Assembly: GCA_041602815.1 (NCBI GenBank)
Contig: JBFIFO010000059.1
Location: 1 to 21,154 of the forward strand
DNA from: GCA-020356105 sp041602815
GTDB taxonomy: Bacteria; Pseudomonadota; Alphaproteobacteria; UBA8366; JADFVY01
Reading direction: 5' to 3'
Length of the DNA: 21,154 nucleotides
Shown one piece after another: positions 6,840 through 14,567 of the stretch (the stretch's first letter is position 1; the number at the start of each line of letters is the position of its first letter). The notes beneath the pieces are model-generated. The model searched no databases. It had not been told where the DNA came from and worked only from the letters and a program-made list of their open reading frames with translations. Position numbers and translations under genes: made by a program.

Positions 6840-8204
6840 TCAGCCTTTCTCGTTCGTTCCGGTTGCCGCGTCCAGCACGCAGGCCGCCACATGGCCGGGT
6901 CCGCGCTCGCTCAGCGCGACCTCGTCGACCTCGCGGAACCGAAGGCGCACCTCGGACCCATGCGTTTCCACCGCCTGCATCGCCGCCCGCATGGGCTGAG
7001 GCACCTGGTCGGAGCCCAGCGTCGCAGCCAGTGCCGCGGCCGACGCGTCGTCGTCGAACAGGAGGCTGGCCGCGAACGGGCTCGTGCGCCTGACAGCCGA
7101 CAGGGCATCGAACATTCCCTCGCGGTTCTCCAGCCAGTGCACCACGTCGTCGATCTCCCAGCCGCAGGCCGGCGTCGCAACGGGACAGCGCGTGTGGAAG
7201 CGGCACCCCTGCGGCGGACGCGCGGGATCGGGCACCGAACCTTCGAGCGTGCGCATCTCGACCTCGCGATCCTCGAACAGGTCCGGGCTCGCCGCGAGCA
7301 GCGCCTTCGTATAGGGATGCTGCGGCCGCTCGAAGATGGCGGCGGTGTCCCCGGCCTCGACCACCCTGCCCAGATACATGACGACGATACGGTCGGCGAC
7401 ATGCCGGACAACGGAGAGGTTGTGGGTGATGAACAGGTAGGCGAGGTTGCGCTCCCGCTGGAGCCTGTGCAGCAGGTTGAGGATCTGGGCCTGCACCGAG
7501 ACGTCGAGCGCGCTGGTCGGCTCGTCGAGGACGATGAGCTCGGGATCGAGGGCCAGGGCGCGCGCGATCGCGATGCGCTGGCGCTGCCCGCCCGAGAACT
7601 GGTGCGGGTAGCGGAACAGGTGCTGCCGGCCGAGGCCGACCTGATCGAGCAGCTCGACCACGCGTTCGTCCAGCTCGGCGCCCGCCGCTTCGCCATAGAC
7701 GCGCAGCGGCCGGGCGACGATATCCCGGACCAGGTGGCGCGGGTTGAACGAGGCGAAGGCGTCCTGGAATACGACCTGGCAGTTCCGGCGGTATCGGCGC
7801 CAGGCGGGCCCGGTCAGGCGGTCGATGCGGTGCGCCGCCTCCAGCGCCGCCAATTCCTCTCGCTGGGGGGCGCTGCGCTCGGCCTCGGGGATTGCCAGCA
7901 GGGCGGCCACCCGGTCGCGGTCGGCCGCGGCGATGTTGAAACAGGCGGCGCCGCCGGTCGGCTCGGCCAGGCCGCTGACACAGCGGCCGAGCGTCGTCTT
8001 GCCGCAGCCGCTCTCGCCGACGAGGCCGACAGTTTCGCCGCGGCGGATGTCGAAGCTCACCCCGTCGACCGCCCGCACCTGCCCGACGACACGCTGCAGC
8101 GCGCCCTCGCGGATCGGGAAGTGCTTCTGCAGGCCGTGCAGGCTGAGCACCAGCCTGTCGGCGTCGACCGTCGCGGCCCGCGGCTGACGTTCGAGCACCG
8201 TCAT
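6840..8204 (-). CDS. Oligopeptide-type ABC transporter ATPase 2 (DppF/OppF-like)
   Basis: A 454-residue ATPase. Walker A GESGCGKTT (63-71), Q-loop VVFQDAFASFNPR (Gln147), signature FSGGQRQR (203-210), Walker B LIVLDEPTSALD (from 223) and switch His261 are intact. An oligopeptide-transporter C-terminal domain follows (HPYTKALL near 297, GCRFHTRCP near 333). Two oddities: about 35 extra residues (roughly 90-127, rich in Ala, Glu and Arg, probably helical) lie between Walker A and the Q-loop where DppF has a short hairpin, and about 100 residues extend past the usual end. The ATG at 8204 overlaps the preceding ATPase stop as ATGA, giving translational coupling; the longer upstream reading is not conserved. 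It pairs with the neighbouring ATPase as a heterodimer. Confidence 0.92.
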   Translation of the reverse strand: MTVLERQPRAATVDADRLVLSLHGLQKHFPIREGALQRVVGQVRAVDGVSFDIRRGETVGLVGESGCGKTTLGRCVSGLAEPTGGAACFNIAAADRDRVAALLAIPEAERSAPQREELAALEAAHRIDRLTGPAWRRYRRNCQVVFQDAFASFNPRHLVRDIVARPLRVYGEAAGAELDERVVELLDQVGLGRQHLFRYPHQFSGGQRQRIAIARALALDPELIVLDEPTSALDVSVQAQILNLLHRLQRERNLAYLFITHNLSVVRHVADRIVVMYLGRVVEAGDTAAIFERPQHPYTKALLAASPDLFEDREVEMRTLEGSVPDPARPPQGCRFHTRCPVATPACGWEIDDVVHWLENREGMFDALSAVRRTSPFAASLLFDDDASAAALAATLGSDQVPQPMRAAMQAVETHGSEVRLRFREVDEVALSERGPGHVAACVLDAATGTNEKG

Positions 8205-9532
8205 CTGGCCGTCGCCGCGAACGAGGGCCGGTCGCCCGCTCCGGCGGGCGGCGCGTGGTGGATGAAGCAGGCAGCGGCGTGGCCATCGCCAACGGATTCG
8301 AGGGGCGGTTCGAAGCGGCCGCACGCCGCAACCTGATTTGGACAGCGCCCGAAGAAGCGGCACGACGGCGACGGCGCCACGAGCTCGGGTACTGTCCCCT
8401 CGATCGCCATCAGCTGCCCCCGCGCCCGCGCCGCCGACGGCAGGGCCGCGAGCAGGCCCCGCGAGTAGGGATGGCGGGGATCCCGGAACACGTCATCGGC
8501 GCTGCCGGTTTCCACGATCCGCCCGGCGTACATCACCGCCACGCGGTCGCACACGCGCCGCACCACCGACAGGTCGTGGCTGATATAGAGGACCGCCGTG
8601 CGGCGGCGCTGCTGCAGGTCGCGGACCAGTTCGAGGATCCTTGCCTGGACGGTCACGTCAAGCGCCGTCGTCGGCTCGTCGGCGATCAGCAGATCGGGAT
8701 TGCAGGCCAGCGCCTGCGCGATCATGACACGCTGGCGCATCCCGCCCGACAGCTCGTGCGGGTAGCGCTGCATGATCTTGCGCGGATTGGCGATCTGGGT
8801 CTCCGCGAGGGCGTCGGCGACCAGGTCTTCCACCGCCGCCCTTATGCGGTTGCGCCCGGCCCTGAGCGGCGGCACGGCGAGCAGCGCGCGCTCCGGCACG
8901 CGGCTTCGTTGCGCAGCCTGCCGTCGCAGCAGGATCGCGCGCGGATCGATGCCGGACGCGTCGATCCCGGCGGCATCGAGGATCTCGCGGGAGCGGTGCT
9001 GCAGGAACACCTCGGCGATCTGGTCGCCGATGGTGAGCACCGGGTTGAGCGCCTTGCCCGGATCCTGGAAGATCATCGCGATCCGGTCGCCGCGGATCGC
9101 CCGTATCCGGGCAGCGGAGACCCGCAACAGGTCGAGGGTCTCGTCGCCGCTGCCGGCGCAGTCGCTGCAGCCGCGCCCCCTGCACGCCGGGCAGGCGGCA
9201 GGAACGCGGCCCGTACGATCACAACGGGTGCACCCCGCCCCATTGCAGTCCTGGCAGACGCGACGCGGGTGGAACATGATGGAGCCGCCGGCGATGATGC
9301 CCGGCGGAGTCGGCACGAGGCGCAGGAACGAGCGGGCAGTGACGCTCTTGCCGCAGCCGGTCTCGCCGACCAGGCCCAGGGTTTCGCCGTCGCGGACGTC
9401 GAAGCTGACGCCGTCGACCGCGTGGACCACGCCGCGGCGCGTGCGGAAGTAAACCTTGAGGTCGGCGACCGCGGCGATGACGGCGGGCCCGCGTTCCGCC
9501 GGTGACCCGTTCGACGGCCCACCCGCGGTCAT
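8201..9532 (-). CDS. Oligopeptide-type ABC transporter ATPase 1 (DppD/OppD-like) with Cys-rich insert
   Basis: A 443-residue ATPase. Walker A GETGCGKS (56-63), Q-loop MIFQDPGKALNPV (Gln156), signature LSGGMRQRV (261-269), Walker B LLIADEPTTALD and switch His (SHDLSV) are intact, followed by the oligopeptide-transporter C-terminal region (HPYSRGLLAAL, SCRFFGRCP). Between Walker A and the Q-loop is an insert with eight cysteines at 93, 96, 101, 104, 114, 117, 122 and 125, arranged as four CxxCxGxG-like repeats, as in the DnaJ zinc domain. A second extra segment of about 45 residues (180-230) lies in the helical subdomain before the signature. The ATG at 9532 overlaps the permease stop as ATGA. 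The frame stays open far upstream, but that region is the permease gene read out of frame. Confidence 0.92.
   Translation of the reverse strand: MTAGGPSNGSPAERGPAVIAAVADLKVYFRTRRGVVHAVDGVSFDVRDGETLGLVGETGCGKSVTARSFLRLVPTPPGIIAGGSIMFHPRRVCQDCNGAGCTRCDRTGRVPAACPACRGRGCSDCAGSGDETLDLLRVSAARIRAIRGDRIAMIFQDPGKALNPVLTIGDQIAEVFLQHRSREILDAAGIDASGIDPRAILLRRQAAQRSRVPERALLAVPPLRAGRNRIRAAVEDLVADALAETQIANPRKIMQRYPHELSGGMRQRVMIAQALACNPDLLIADEPTTALDVTVQARILELVRDLQQRRRTAVLYISHDLSVVRRVCDRVAVMYAGRIVETGSADDVFRDPRHPYSRGLLAALPSAARARGQLMAIEGTVPELVAPSPSCRFFGRCPNQVAACGRFEPPLESVGDGHAAACFIHHAPPAGAGDRPSFAATAR
9146..9256 (-). other. Region encoding a DnaJ-like zinc-finger insert in the ATPase
   Basis: Codons 93-129 of ATPase 1. 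The repeats are CQDCNGAG, CTRCDRTG (degenerate, lacking the first Gly), CPACRGRG and CSDCAGSG, as two directly abutting pairs joined by a five-residue linker. Eight cysteines suit two Zn2+ ions or a redox-active cluster. Ordinary DppD proteins have only a short beta-hairpin here. Confidence 0.8.
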
Positions 9533-10458
9533 CGGCCGCTCTCCGTGCGCGGGTCGAGGACATCGCGCAGCCCGTCGCCGACCAGGTTGAACGCCAGCGC
9601 CCACAGGAACACCATTAGTCCCGGGAACGTCGACGCCCACCACCGGCCCGCCGATATCCCCGCCTGACCCTCGGAAACCAGCACGCCCCATTCGGCGATA
9701 CCGGCTTCCGACAGGCCGATGAACGACAACGTCGCGCCGATCAGCACGATGTTGCCCATGTCCAGGGTGGCCTGAACCATGACCGGGGTGATCGAGTTCG
9801 GCAGCACGTCCTTCAGGTAGATTCGCAGCTTCGAGTCGCCGATGACGCGGGCGGCGTCGATGTATTCGCTCTGTTTGATGCGGATGATCTGGGCCCGCAT
9901 GATGCGCGCGTACTTCACCCAGAACACGACCACCAGGGCCATGATGATGTTGCCGAAGGACGGCCCCAGCACGGCGGCGATGGCCAGTGCGAAGATCAGT
10001 TCCGGGATCGACAGGAACACGTCGACGATCCGCATCAGGACCTCGTCCAGCCGGCCGCCGATGAAGCCGGCGAGGCTGCCGATGATGACGCCGATCACCA
10101 CGGTCAGGCTGACGACCGTGAGTGAGAGGCGCAGGGACGTCCGCGCGCCCCAGATGATCCCGTACAGCACGTCGCCGCCGCGGTTGGTGGTGCCGAGGGG
10201 GTGGCCGGGCGTGCCCGGCGGCGCCCGGACGGCGCCCCAGTCGCGCGGCATCTGGTAGGGATCGGGCGTGTTCGGCACCGTGATATAGGGCGCCAGCAGC
10301 GCCATTCCGATCATCAGCACCACGATCACGAGGCCGATCACGGTCGTCGGGTTGGAAAGCACGTTCGCGATCAGCTCCCAGCCGCGGCGTGCGCGTACCC
10401 GCCACGCCGAGTCGGCGTGCCGCGCGAAGCCGTGTACCGGGTTGCGGGCGTCGGCCAT
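9529..10458 (-). CDS. Oligopeptide-type ABC transporter permease 2 (DppC/OppC-like)
   Basis: A 309-residue inner-membrane permease. A cytoplasmic N-terminus of about 35 residues precedes the first membrane helix (TTVIGLVIVVLMIGMALLAP). The conserved HPLGTTNRGGDVLYGIIWGARTSL block (from residue 86) is the DppC signature before the transport core, and the ATPase-coupling EAA loop is EYIDAARVIGDSKLRIYLKDVLPN (from about 198). Six hydrophobic segments are seen. GGGAGGG lies about five bases before the ATG, inside the last codons of the upstream permease gene, from which it is separated by only two bases. It overlaps the downstream ATPase gene by 4 bp. It should pair with permease 1 to form the channel. 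Confidence 0.94.
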   Translation of the reverse strand: MADARNPVHGFARHADSAWRVRARRGWELIANVLSNPTTVIGLVIVVLMIGMALLAPYITVPNTPDPYQMPRDWGAVRAPPGTPGHPLGTTNRGGDVLYGIIWGARTSLRLSLTVVSLTVVIGVIIGSLAGFIGGRLDEVLMRIVDVFLSIPELIFALAIAAVLGPSFGNIIMALVVVFWVKYARIMRAQIIRIKQSEYIDAARVIGDSKLRIYLKDVLPNSITPVMVQATLDMGNIVLIGATLSFIGLSEAGIAEWGVLVSEGQAGISAGRWWASTFPGLMVFLWALAFNLVGDGLRDVLDPRTESGR

Positions 10459-10460
10459 GG

Positions 10461-11474
10461 CTACCCTCCCAGAACCACGCGCCGGTCGAGGTAGACGTAG
10501 ATCACGTCGACCACGAGGTTGACGACCAGGAACAGAACACTGGTGAACATCACATAGGCCATGATCGTCGCCTGGTCGCCGCGCAGCACGGCGTCGGCCA
10601 TCCAGCGGCCGAGGCCGGGCCAGCGGAACACGATCTCGGCGACCACCGTGCCCTGCAACAGGAACCCGAAAGTCAGTCCGATCACGGTCACCGTCGGGAT
10701 CAGCGCGTTGCGTCGGGCGTGGCGGCGCAGGACCAGGCGCTCGGGCAGGCCCTTGGCGCGAGCCGCCTCGACATAGTCCTCCTGCAACTCCTCGACCAGC
10801 GAGGAGCGCATCATCCGCGCGATGATGGCGGTCGCGCCATAGCCGAGCGTCACCGCCGGCAGCACGAGATGCCAGACGGCGTCACGCAGTGCCGTGAAGC
10901 TCCCGGCAAGGATGGCGTCGATCGTGTACAGCCCGGTCGGATGGGCGATACTGGCGAAGATCGTCGGATCGCTGCGGCCGATCGGAAACCAACCGAGATA
11001 GACCCAGAAGACGATCAGCAGCAGAATGGCGAACCAGAACAGCGGCATGCTGGCGCCCGCGACGGCCAGCACGCGGACGATGTGGTCCGGCATGCGGTTG
11101 CGCCGCGCCCCGGCGAACGTCCCGAGGCCGATGCCCAGCGCCACGGCGACGAGACCGGCCGCCACGGCGAGCTCCATCGTCGCCGCCAGCTTGTCGGGGA
11201 AGATCTCCGCGACGGGGGCGGCGGCGACGCCGGACCAGCCGAGGTCGCCGCGCGCGACGCCCGACAGCCAGTAGACGTATTGCACTGGCAGCGGCTTATC
11301 GAGATGGAAGCGGGCCTCGATCTCGGCGACCTCGGCCGGGCTCATCTCGTGCGACAGGTAAATGCCGATCGGCGAGCCGCCGACCCGGGTGAGCCCGAAG
11401 ACGACGATTGACGTCCCGATGATGAGTATCGGCAGCACCATCAGGCGTCGCAGGATGTAGTCGCGGATCTGCAT
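10461..11474 (-). CDS. Oligopeptide-type ABC transporter permease 1 (DppB/OppB-like)
   Basis: A 337-residue inner-membrane permease. It begins MQIRDYILRRLMVLPILIIG, the usual DppB first helix, followed by a periplasmic loop with LDKPLPVQYVYWLSGVARGDLGWS, the DppB signature. The EAA loop DYVEAARAKGLPERLVLRRH lies near residues 233-252, and the C-terminus FRWPGLGRWMADAVLRGD is typical. About six membrane helices. The ATG at 11474 is preferred; an in-frame TTG at 11483 close behind GGAG would add three residues. It follows the binding-protein gene by 88 bp, a gap that contains a strong hairpin, and is followed after two bases by permease 2. Confidence 0.94.
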   Translation of the reverse strand: MQIRDYILRRLMVLPILIIGTSIVVFGLTRVGGSPIGIYLSHEMSPAEVAEIEARFHLDKPLPVQYVYWLSGVARGDLGWSGVAAAPVAEIFPDKLAATMELAVAAGLVAVALGIGLGTFAGARRNRMPDHIVRVLAVAGASMPLFWFAILLLIVFWVYLGWFPIGRSDPTIFASIAHPTGLYTIDAILAGSFTALRDAVWHLVLPAVTLGYGATAIIARMMRSSLVEELQEDYVEAARAKGLPERLVLRRHARRNALIPTVTVIGLTFGFLLQGTVVAEIVFRWPGLGRWMADAVLRGDQATIMAYVMFTSVLFLVVNLVVDVIYVYLDRRVVLGG

Positions 11475-11503
11475 GGTCGGCAACGGCTCCGTCGTTGCGA
11501 TCA

Positions 11504-11543
11504 GCGGCGTGCGGCCATCCGGGTCGGGACGGACGCACGCCGC
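11504..11543 (-). other. Intercistronic hairpin between binding protein and permease genes
   Basis: GCGGCGTGCG (11504-11513) is perfectly complementary to CGCACGCCGC (11534-11543), a 10-bp GC-rich stem with a 20-base loop, 19 bp after the binding-protein stop and about 30 bp before permease 1. No T-run follows on the minus strand. Such hairpins commonly protect the binding-protein mRNA end and lower expression of downstream permeases; partial termination is the alternative. Confidence 0.6.
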
Positions 11544-11562
11544 GATCGTCGGGTCTTGGCCG

Positions 11563-13236
11563 CTACTTGTCGAACAGCGCGAACTTCAGGCTCGGGCGCG
11601 GCCACAGCGGCTGCATCACGAAGCCCTTCACCCACGCGCGATGGGCCATCACGATGCCCTCCTGGGCGGCGATCAGCCACATCGGATCGTCGAACAGCAG
11701 CCGCTGCAGCTCGGCATACATGGCGGCGCGCTTTGCCGGGTCCAGCTCGGTGCTGGCATCGTCGATCAGTCGCGCGATTTGCTCCGGATCCCGGTAGCCC
11801 TTGGCGAAGCCGTGCACCTCGCCCCACTCGCCGGCCGGATGCTGGTAGGACTGCAGGTAGGGGTGCGGGTCGGCGAACGGATCGGCATTCTTCACCCACA
11901 TCGCGTACCGGATCGGGTTCTCCGCGTGGGCTTCGTCGAACACCGCCTCGGCGACGGCCAGCACGTTGACCCGGAATTTCGGATTCAGCCGCTCGAGCGA
12001 GTCTTTCAGGACCAGGGCCGCATCGGCGAACAGATTGGCCTCCTCGGTGATCACCGAGACGGTGAACCCCTTGTCCCAGTAGCCGGTCTCGCGGAACAGC
12101 GCCTCGGCCCTGGCCTTGTCCTGCTTGGCATAGACCGGCGCAGTCGGGTCGTAGCCGAAGATGCCCTTGGGGATGTAGTGCGGATTGAAGTCCCCGAACC
12201 CGGCGAGCGGGCCGTTCAGGAACGCGCCGTAGTCGAAGGCGTGGTTGAAGGCCTGGCGGATCCGCCGGTCGTGGAAGAAGTCGACCGGTATGGTGTCGCC
12301 CTTCGGCAGCGCCCCCTGCGGGATGTTCAGGTTGAAGCCGATATGGATCGGCTCGAGCAGCAGGCCGCCGGAATACACCGTCACGCCCTTGGCCCCCTGG
12401 ATGTCGGCGATGAACGACGGATCGGTCTCGATGGTGTCGAATTCGCCGGCACGCAGTCCCAAGACCCGGACATCGGGCTCGGAGCCGATCTCGATGCGCA
12501 CGGCGAGCTTGGCCTTCGGGCCCCAGTAGTCCTCGTTGACGGCGAGCTGGAGGTTCTCGTTGCGGTTCCAGGCAACGAACTTGTACGGGCCGGTCCCCAC
12601 CATGTTGGTCGCCATGAACGGGTTCGGCTGGCCGGCAACCACCTTGCCATTGGCCTCGACCGCGTCCTGACTGACGATCGACGAGACCATGGCGACCACG
12701 GCGCCATTCAGGAAGCTGGCGCTCGGCCGCTGCAACGTAACCTCGAACGTGTATTCGTCCTTGAGCCGGGTCGCCGCCACGATGTCCTTGAGCGTGTCGG
12801 CCGCGCTTTCGGGTAGGTCCATGGTCATCACGCGGTCCCACGAATACTTGACGTCGGCGGCGGTCAGGGCGGTGCCGTCATGGAACTTGACGCCGCGCCG
12901 GATCGGGAAGGTGTAGGTCAGCCCGTCGGCCGAGATCAGCCCATTGGCGGTGCTGGGCACCTGGGTGGCCAGCGCGGGCACCAGGTCCGGCCCGCGGGGG
13001 GAGATTTCGAGCAGCCTCTCGTAGACCTGCAGGATGACGGTCTCGCCGCCCTCGCCCGCCTCCACCTGCGCCGGGTCGAGCGTGGTCGGTTCATCATCGG
13101 CCGCGTGCACGAGGACGCCCGGGTTCTTGACGGTCTGGGCCCGTGTTTCCGGCACCGCGGCTAGGCCGAGGACGACGGCGGCAATCGCGCAGGTTGCGGC
13201 CAGCCCCGTAAGGCGCCGCGGACTCAGTCTGGACAT
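11563..13236 (-). CDS. Periplasmic solute-binding protein, SBP family 5 (DppA/OppA-like)
   Basis: A 557-residue secreted protein. A Sec signal peptide is clear: Arg residues at 3, 7 and 8, a hydrophobic stretch LAATCAIAAVVLGLAAV, and a probable cut after TRA at residue 33. There is no lipobox, so the protein should be free in the periplasm. The mature part has family-5 features: DEPTTLDPAQ near the start, VYERLLEISPRGPDLVPALAT, DGLTYTFPIRRGVKFHDGTALTAADVKYSWDRV, GTGPYKFVAWNRNENLQLAVNEDYW, and DRRIRQAFNHAFDYG. Family 5 binds peptides but also sugars, opines, nickel and other solutes, so the ligand cannot be named. GGGAGGAAA lies about eight bases before the ATG. It is the first gene of the operon. 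Confidence 0.93.
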   Translation of the reverse strand: MSRLSPRRLTGLAATCAIAAVVLGLAAVPETRAQTVKNPGVLVHAADDEPTTLDPAQVEAGEGGETVILQVYERLLEISPRGPDLVPALATQVPSTANGLISADGLTYTFPIRRGVKFHDGTALTAADVKYSWDRVMTMDLPESAADTLKDIVAATRLKDEYTFEVTLQRPSASFLNGAVVAMVSSIVSQDAVEANGKVVAGQPNPFMATNMVGTGPYKFVAWNRNENLQLAVNEDYWGPKAKLAVRIEIGSEPDVRVLGLRAGEFDTIETDPSFIADIQGAKGVTVYSGGLLLEPIHIGFNLNIPQGALPKGDTIPVDFFHDRRIRQAFNHAFDYGAFLNGPLAGFGDFNPHYIPKGIFGYDPTAPVYAKQDKARAEALFRETGYWDKGFTVSVITEEANLFADAALVLKDSLERLNPKFRVNVLAVAEAVFDEAHAENPIRYAMWVKNADPFADPHPYLQSYQHPAGEWGEVHGFAKGYRDPEQIARLIDDASTELDPAKRAAMYAELQRLLFDDPMWLIAAQEGIVMAHRAWVKGFVMQPLWPRPSLKFALFDK

Positions 13237-13256
13237 GGTGTTTCCTCCCTGTTTCA

Positions 13257-13270
13257 TGCAATCGATTGCA
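13257..13270. promoter_or_regulatory. LacI-family-type operator, perfect 14-bp palindrome
   Basis: TGCAATCGATTGCA is a perfect palindrome with the central AATCGATT typical of LacI-family operators (central CG pair). It lies 20 bp before the binding-protein ATG, at about +6 to +19 of the predicted transcript, a classic place for a repressor roadblock. No LacI-type gene is in the window, so the regulator would be encoded elsewhere. Confidence 0.65.
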
Positions 13271-13282
13271 ACTTTTTCGGCA

Positions 13283-13311
13283 AGTATATAAACGGCGCCG
13301 GAACCGGTCAA
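13283..13311 (-). promoter_or_regulatory. Sigma-70 promoter of the ABC transporter operon
   Basis: Minus strand: -35 TTGACC (13311-13306), exactly 17 bp spacer, -10 TATACT (13288-13283). Both hexamers match consensus at five of six positions. Transcription should start near 13276. An inverted repeat CCGGTC-N7-GACCGG (13304-13322) overlaps the -35 and might be a second control site. Confidence 0.75.
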
Positions 13312-13359
13312 TCCAGGACCGGGGATGCGGCGGTGATTTGGATGGGTGGCCGCGGTCGG

Positions 13360-14562
13360 TCAGTAGCGCAGATACGCTGCGCACCCGTCCAGCCAGGCCG
13401 CCTCGTCCGCCGCGGCCAGCGCCTCCAGATCGTCCGGCGTCGCCGCCGCGTCGTCCACCCAGTCCCGCAGCAGCGGGCCGCCATTGATGACGTCGATGGC
13501 GAGCTTGTCTTCCTCGTATTCATAGGAAAAATCGCGCCACAGTGGATAGTCCGGCCAGAGCCGGCGGATCGCCTTCAAAGCCAGTGCCTGCAGCCGCCAG
13601 GGCCGGAACGCCGCGTGGTCGTAACCGGGGCCTTCGGTGTGGATGTGCACGCCGCTGCACAGCGCGCCGGCATGCTTGTGGAAGGTCGGCTCGAACCAGC
13701 AGTCGCGCAGGACGCAGCCCTGCAGCCACTGCGGTGCAAGTTGATGCATGTCCGCCAAGACGCGCCGCGCGTCGATGTCGGGCGCGCCGAACAGCTCGAG
13801 CGGCCGCGTCGTGCCGCGACCCTCCGACAGCGTCGTGCCCTCGAGCGTCACCGTGCCCGGATAGGCGCGGGCCATCCACAGGTTCGGCGCGTTGGGACTG
13901 GGGTTGATCCAGATCCGTTCGCTCAGCGGCCAGCCGTATCCAGGCGCCGCGTCGGGCCGCCAGCCCTCCATCTCGATGACGCGATAGTCGAGGTCGAGCT
14001 GCAGCGTCGCGACGAACCACGACCCCAGCTCGCCCAGCGTCAGCCCATGACGCATCGGCAGCTTCCCGGCGCCGACGAAGCTCTCCCAGCCGTCGCGCAG
14101 CAGCAGGCCTTCGACCGGCCGGCCCGCGGGATTCGGGCGGTCCAGCACCCACACCGCCTTGCCGTGCTGCGCCGCCGCCTCGAGGACGTAGCGCAGCGTC
14201 GTCATGAAGGTGTAGACCCGGCAGCCCAGGTCCTGCAGGTCGACCAGCAGCACGTCGAACGTATCCATCATCGCGTCGGTCGGCCGGCGCACCTCGCCGT
14301 ATAGGCTGAATACCGGGACGCTCCAAATCGGGTCGTCATAGTCGGGCGACTCGATCATGTTGTCCTGCTTGTCGCCGCGCAGCCCATGCTGCGGGCCGAA
14401 CGCGGCCACGACGTCCAGGTCGCCGCACCCGGCCAGCGCGTCGAGCGAATGTGTCAGGTCCCGCGCGGCCGACGCGGGATGTGCGAGCAGGGCAAGGCGC
14501 TTCCCTTTCAGCGGCGCCCGCAGCTCGGGCTCGGCGAGCAGTCGATCGATGCCGAATTCCAT
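13360..14562 (-). CDS. DUF1343 family protein (NamZ exo-beta-N-acetylmuramidase-like)
   Basis: A 400-residue protein of the DUF1343/NamZ family; characterised members remove terminal N-acetylmuramic acid from peptidoglycan fragments. Family blocks in order: LALLAHPASAARDLTHSLDAL, AAFGPQHGLRGDKQDNMIES, VPVFSLYGEVRRPT, FDVLLVDLQDLGCRVYTFMTT, WVLDRPNPAGRPVEG, SFVGAGKLPMRHGLTLGELG, WINPSPNAPNLWMARAYPGTVTLEGT and TLSEGRGTTRPLELFGAPDID. No signal peptide, which would put it in the cytoplasm. The common GPEHG motif reads GPQHG here (Gln58). The ATG at 14562 is chosen because the domain starts at once; the frame continues upstream through the DOMON gene but is non-coding there. It follows the DOMON-like gene after five bases. 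Activity is inferred. Confidence 0.85.
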   Translation of the reverse strand: MEFGIDRLLAEPELRAPLKGKRLALLAHPASAARDLTHSLDALAGCGDLDVVAAFGPQHGLRGDKQDNMIESPDYDDPIWSVPVFSLYGEVRRPTDAMMDTFDVLLVDLQDLGCRVYTFMTTLRYVLEAAAQHGKAVWVLDRPNPAGRPVEGLLLRDGWESFVGAGKLPMRHGLTLGELGSWFVATLQLDLDYRVIEMEGWRPDAAPGYGWPLSERIWINPSPNAPNLWMARAYPGTVTLEGTTLSEGRGTTRPLELFGAPDIDARRVLADMHQLAPQWLQGCVLRDCWFEPTFHKHAGALCSGVHIHTEGPGYDHAAFRPWRLQALALKAIRRLWPDYPLWRDFSYEYEEDKLAIDVINGGPLLRDWVDDAAATPDDLEALAAADEAAWLDGCAAYLRY

Positions 14563-14567
14563 GTCCG

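Noticed and set aside
6822..9505. Long plus-strand frames opposite the two ATPase genes.
   Set aside because: Antisense shadows; the minus strand carries complete ABC ATPase motifs with coupled overlaps.
9529..10405. A 734-residue minus-strand reading frame from 10405 to 8201 that would fuse a long N-terminal part to ATPase 1.
   Set aside because: The upstream part is low-complexity Arg/Pro/Gly sequence, lies over the clear permease gene in another frame, and the ATPase has its own ATG in an ATGA overlap.
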